Shown: one piece after another, positions 61,776 to 64,000 of the stretch
Numbering within the stretch: the stretch's first letter is position 1
Layout: each line of letters starts with the position of its first letter
Assembly: GCF_029360665.1 (NCBI RefSeq)
Contig: NZ_JARDUB010000001.1
Coordinates: 186,001 to 250,000, forward strand
Reading direction: 5' to 3'
Length of the DNA stretch: 64,000 nt
Source: Eudoraea chungangensis
GTDB lineage: Bacteria; Bacteroidota; Bacteroidia; Flavobacteriales; Flavobacteriaceae
Translations under genes and position numbers: made by a program
Notes under the pieces: model-generated
What the model was told of the DNA's origin: nothing
What the model saw: only the letters and a program-made list of their open reading frames with translations
The model's database searches: none

Positions 61776-64000
61776 CTATTCTGTTCTCAAACTATCCACT
61801 GGGTTAACACTGGCGGCCTTAATAGCCTGAAAGCTAACCGTAAGCAAAGTTATTGCCAGAGCTCCAACAACTGCCAAGACAAAAATCCACCATTCAATAA
61901 TTACCCTATATGGATAGTCTTGCAACCATCCGTTCATCAGGTAATAAGATATAGGGATAGCAATAAAACAGGAAATGACAACTAATTTTAAAAAATCTTT
62001 AGAAAGCATGTTCCATACATTAAAAACCGAAGCTCCCAATACTTTTCGAACCCCAATTTCTTTAGTGCGCTGTTCCGCTACGAAAGAAGTTAAACCGAAT
62101 AGTCCCAGACAACTAATTAGTATTGCAAGAGCAGTAAAAATACCCGACAAAGTACCTATGCGTTCTTCTGCACTGAATTTCTTACCGTATTCGTCATCTA
62201 CAAAATCGTAGTGAAAAGGAAGACCAGGGAAATGCTCTTTAAAAACTCTTTCAATCACGGCTAAATTCTGACTTGCGCTCTGTTTTGGATTTAAGCGTAG
62301 GTTATAATAACTGCCGTTACCATGTTTGTCGAACACATACATGCCTTGCTTTACACGTTCATAAGGACTTTGGGTAATCATATCTTCCACCACTCCAATT
62401 ATTCTAAGTGGAGGATCCGGGTCTTCCTCAGAATCATCCTTTATTAAAACCCCAATAGGATTAGATAGTCCAAGGTATTTCACGGCAGTTTGGTTTATGA
62501 GAACGGCATTTGAATCGGTTGCAAATTCTTTCGAAAAATCTCTTCCCTCAACTATTTTCAAGTTTAAGGATTTGGCGTATTCATGCGAAACCTCTGTCCA
62601 TGCCAAGTCTTCTTGAAATCCTTCTGGCTTCCCTTCCCATGTAAAGCCATTTCGGTTAGACCAAATTCGTGTTGTGGGACTGCTGGATGTAGACATTTCA
62701 ATTACCGCATTGGAGCCTAAGAATTCGCTTCGCATCAATTCATATTTACCAGTGAAATCCTGACTAAAAGTAGGTATCTGAATCAAGCCTTCCTTGTCAT
62801 AACCTATGGGACGATTTTTAGCATGATTAATTTGTTGCATCACAATAACGGTTCCTATGATAAAAGCTACCGAGACGGTAAATTGTAAAACCACTAGAAT
62901 CTTCCTGGGGAGGCCCTCGTACTTCCCTGCTTTAAAGGTTCCTTTTAAAACATCCACTGGACGAAATGATGATAAATAGAGGGCTGGGTAACTCCCTGCT
63001 ATCAAAGAGGTTATAAGTATAAAAAATATAGAGACAATCCAGAAAAGAACATTTTGCCATGGAAAGCTAATTTCCTTTCTGGAAAGTTCATTAAATCCGT
63101 CTAATGAAAGGAGAACGATAAAAATAGCAAGAAAAAAGGCAAAGCAGACCACAATAAAGGATTCGCTTAAAAATTGTTTAATCAACTGGTTTCTCTGTGA
63201 TCCAATACTCTTACGAATACCAACTTCCTTGGCTCTTTTTTCTGATCTTGCCGTACTTAGATTCATGAAATTAATACAGGCTAGTAGCAAAACAAAAAGG
63301 CCAATTATACCAAAAAGCCAGACATACTTTATTCTGCCTCCAACTTGTTTGCCTTTTTCAAAATTGCCCCTCAGATACCACTCTTCCATAGGGAATAAAA
63401 ATAGTTGAGGATTAAACTGGGCATTATCCTCGTCTAACTCTTTTTTTACATTTCGAATTTTATCGGTTACAGCCTGCATACTGGTGTTGTCTGCAATTTG
63501 TACAAACATTTGAAAAGAGTTATTTCCCCAAGAATTGATAGCTTCTTTTACCCATTCCTGTGTGGTGATGTACTTCTCCCATGGCATAAGAAATTCGGCA
63601 TCGTTAAAGGAATTATTTACGGGAATATCTTCATAAACTGCTGTGACTTGCATGTCGTATTGGTTATTAACTTCTATTACCTTTCCAATAGCCTCTTCCT
63701 CACCAAACAGGGCATTGGCTACAGATTCCGATAGCATTATAGAGTTAATTTCGCGCAAGCCATCTTTTTCGCCTTCTAAGATCTTTAGATCTAACATTTC
63801 CGGAGCTCCCCTCTGCATAAAATTTCCGGACTTGGAAATGCTCTTGTCACCATATTTTAAATACTGTGAATTATTCCATGAAGACATCACCAAATGTTCA
63901 AAATTGTCTAAATAATTGTCCCGGAAGGCAACTTCCAATGGTCGAGGGATAGCTGGGCCTGTGCCTATTTCGCCGTTAAAGGTCTGGGACTGGAATACCT
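61776..64000 (-). CDS. MacB/FtsX-type ABC transporter permease, N-terminus cut by window edge
   Basis: The frame is open to the last base of the window, so at least 741 residues are visible and the N-terminus with its first transmembrane helix is missing. A TTG at 63938 is only an internal codon. Visible are a periplasmic MacB_PCD-like domain, three helices (about 225-360 from the TTG), a second periplasmic domain and the last three helices (from about 590), ending in PVDSLRTE. This is the duplicated 8-helix form common in Bacteroidota, which works as a mechanotransmitting permease with a separate ATPase, not visible here. Substrate unknown. Confidence 0.92.
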   Translation of the reverse strand, partial: VFQSQTFNGEIGTGPAIPRPLEVAFRDNYLDNFEHLVMSSWNNSQYLKYGDKSISKSGNFMQRGAPEMLDLKILEGEKDGLREINSIMLSESVANALFGEEEAIGKVIEVNNQYDMQVTAVYEDIPVNNSFNDAEFLMPWEKYITTQEWVKEAINSWGNNSFQMFVQIADNTSMQAVTDKIRNVKKELDEDNAQFNPQLFLFPMEEWYLRGNFEKGKQVGGRIKYVWLFGIIGLFVLLLACINFMNLSTARSEKRAKEVGIRKSIGSQRNQLIKQFLSESFIVVCFAFFLAIFIVLLSLDGFNELSRKEISFPWQNVLFWIVSIFFILITSLIAGSYPALYLSSFRPVDVLKGTFKAGKYEGLPRKILVVLQFTVSVAFIIGTVIVMQQINHAKNRPIGYDKEGLIQIPTFSQDFTGKYELMRSEFLGSNAVIEMSTSSSPTTRIWSNRNGFTWEGKPEGFQEDLAWTEVSHEYAKSLNLKIVEGRDFSKEFATDSNAVLINQTAVKYLGLSNPIGVLIKDDSEEDPDPPLRIIGVVEDMITQSPYERVKQGMYVFDKHGNGSYYNLRLNPKQSASQNLAVIERVFKEHFPGLPFHYDFVDDEYGKKFSAEERIGTLSGIFTALAILISCLGLFGLTSFVAEQRTKEIGVRKVLGASVFNVWNMLSKDFLKLVVISCFIAIPISYYLMNGWLQDYPYRVIIEWWIFVLAVVGALAITLLTVSFQAIKAASVNPVDSLRTE

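Overview
The window is AT-rich chromosomal DNA from a member of the Bacteroidota, almost certainly family Flavobacteriaceae; the genus cannot be settled from the sequence alone. The evidence is a complete gldK-gldL-gldM-gldN cluster (type IX secretion and gliding), repeated TAnnTTTG promoter elements of the Bacteroidota type, almost no Shine-Dalgarno sequences, a degradative-class HMG-CoA reductase followed by a GYDIA-type GHMP kinase, and several flavobacterial families (DUF983, HYC_CC_PP, DUF6090). Most of it is core genome. I see no prophage, insertion sequence, CRISPR array or rRNA operon.

Layout. 1-2.9 kb: a truncated ABC-F ATPase, a DUF983 membrane protein and an FAD oxidoreductase. 2.9-11.4 kb, minus strand: topA, an arginase-fold protein whose metal ligands are partly lost, then gldKLMN and a terminator. 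11.5-14.7 kb: a 1047-residue secreted protein with about 11 Asp-box repeats. 14.8-19.5 kb: miaB, a receiver-less sigma-54 activator, lptE, a conserved unknown and secG, ending in a terminator. 19.5-21.6 kb: groES-groEL with an unusual promoter region. 21.6-25.5 kb, minus strand: a metal-handling cassette (HYC_CC_PP protein, HMA/MauE membrane protein, TonB receptor, periplasmic HMA protein). 25.6-33.9 kb: a free-methionine-sulfoxide-reductase-like GAF protein, purH, the rod-shape operon mreBCD-mrdA-rodA, and msrB. 34.1-38.0 kb, minus strand: an arylsulfotransferase-like lipoprotein and a tail-specific protease. 38.3-43.1 kb: surE, a small membrane protein, lpxB, an NlpC/P60 lipoprotein and comEC. 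43.1-48.5 kb, minus strand: a dipeptidyl-peptidase IV-like enzyme with two POT peptide transporters. 48.7-51.0 kb: HMG-CoA reductase and GHMP kinase. 51.0-58.7 kb, minus strand: coaX, an outer-membrane barrel protein, a TPR protein, lptC, a small membrane protein, a CorC/HlyC-type protein and a PpiD-like foldase. 58.8-60.1 kb: tRNA-Phe followed by a frameshifted DUF6090-type gene. 60.1-64.0 kb: an amidohydrolase lipoprotein and a truncated MacB/FtsX-type permease.

The dominant theme is the cell envelope: LPS assembly and synthesis (lptC, lptE, lpxB), protein export and folding (secG, GldKLMN, PpiD-like protein), wall shape (mre/rod) and nutrient entry (TonB receptor, POT transporters). The most promising under-described items are the metal cassette at 21.6-25.5 kb, the metal-site-degenerate arginase homologue beside the T9SS operon, a 10-bp motif shared by the miaB and groES upstream regions that flank a sigma-54 activator gene, and a perfectly placed Shine-Dalgarno sequence before miaB.
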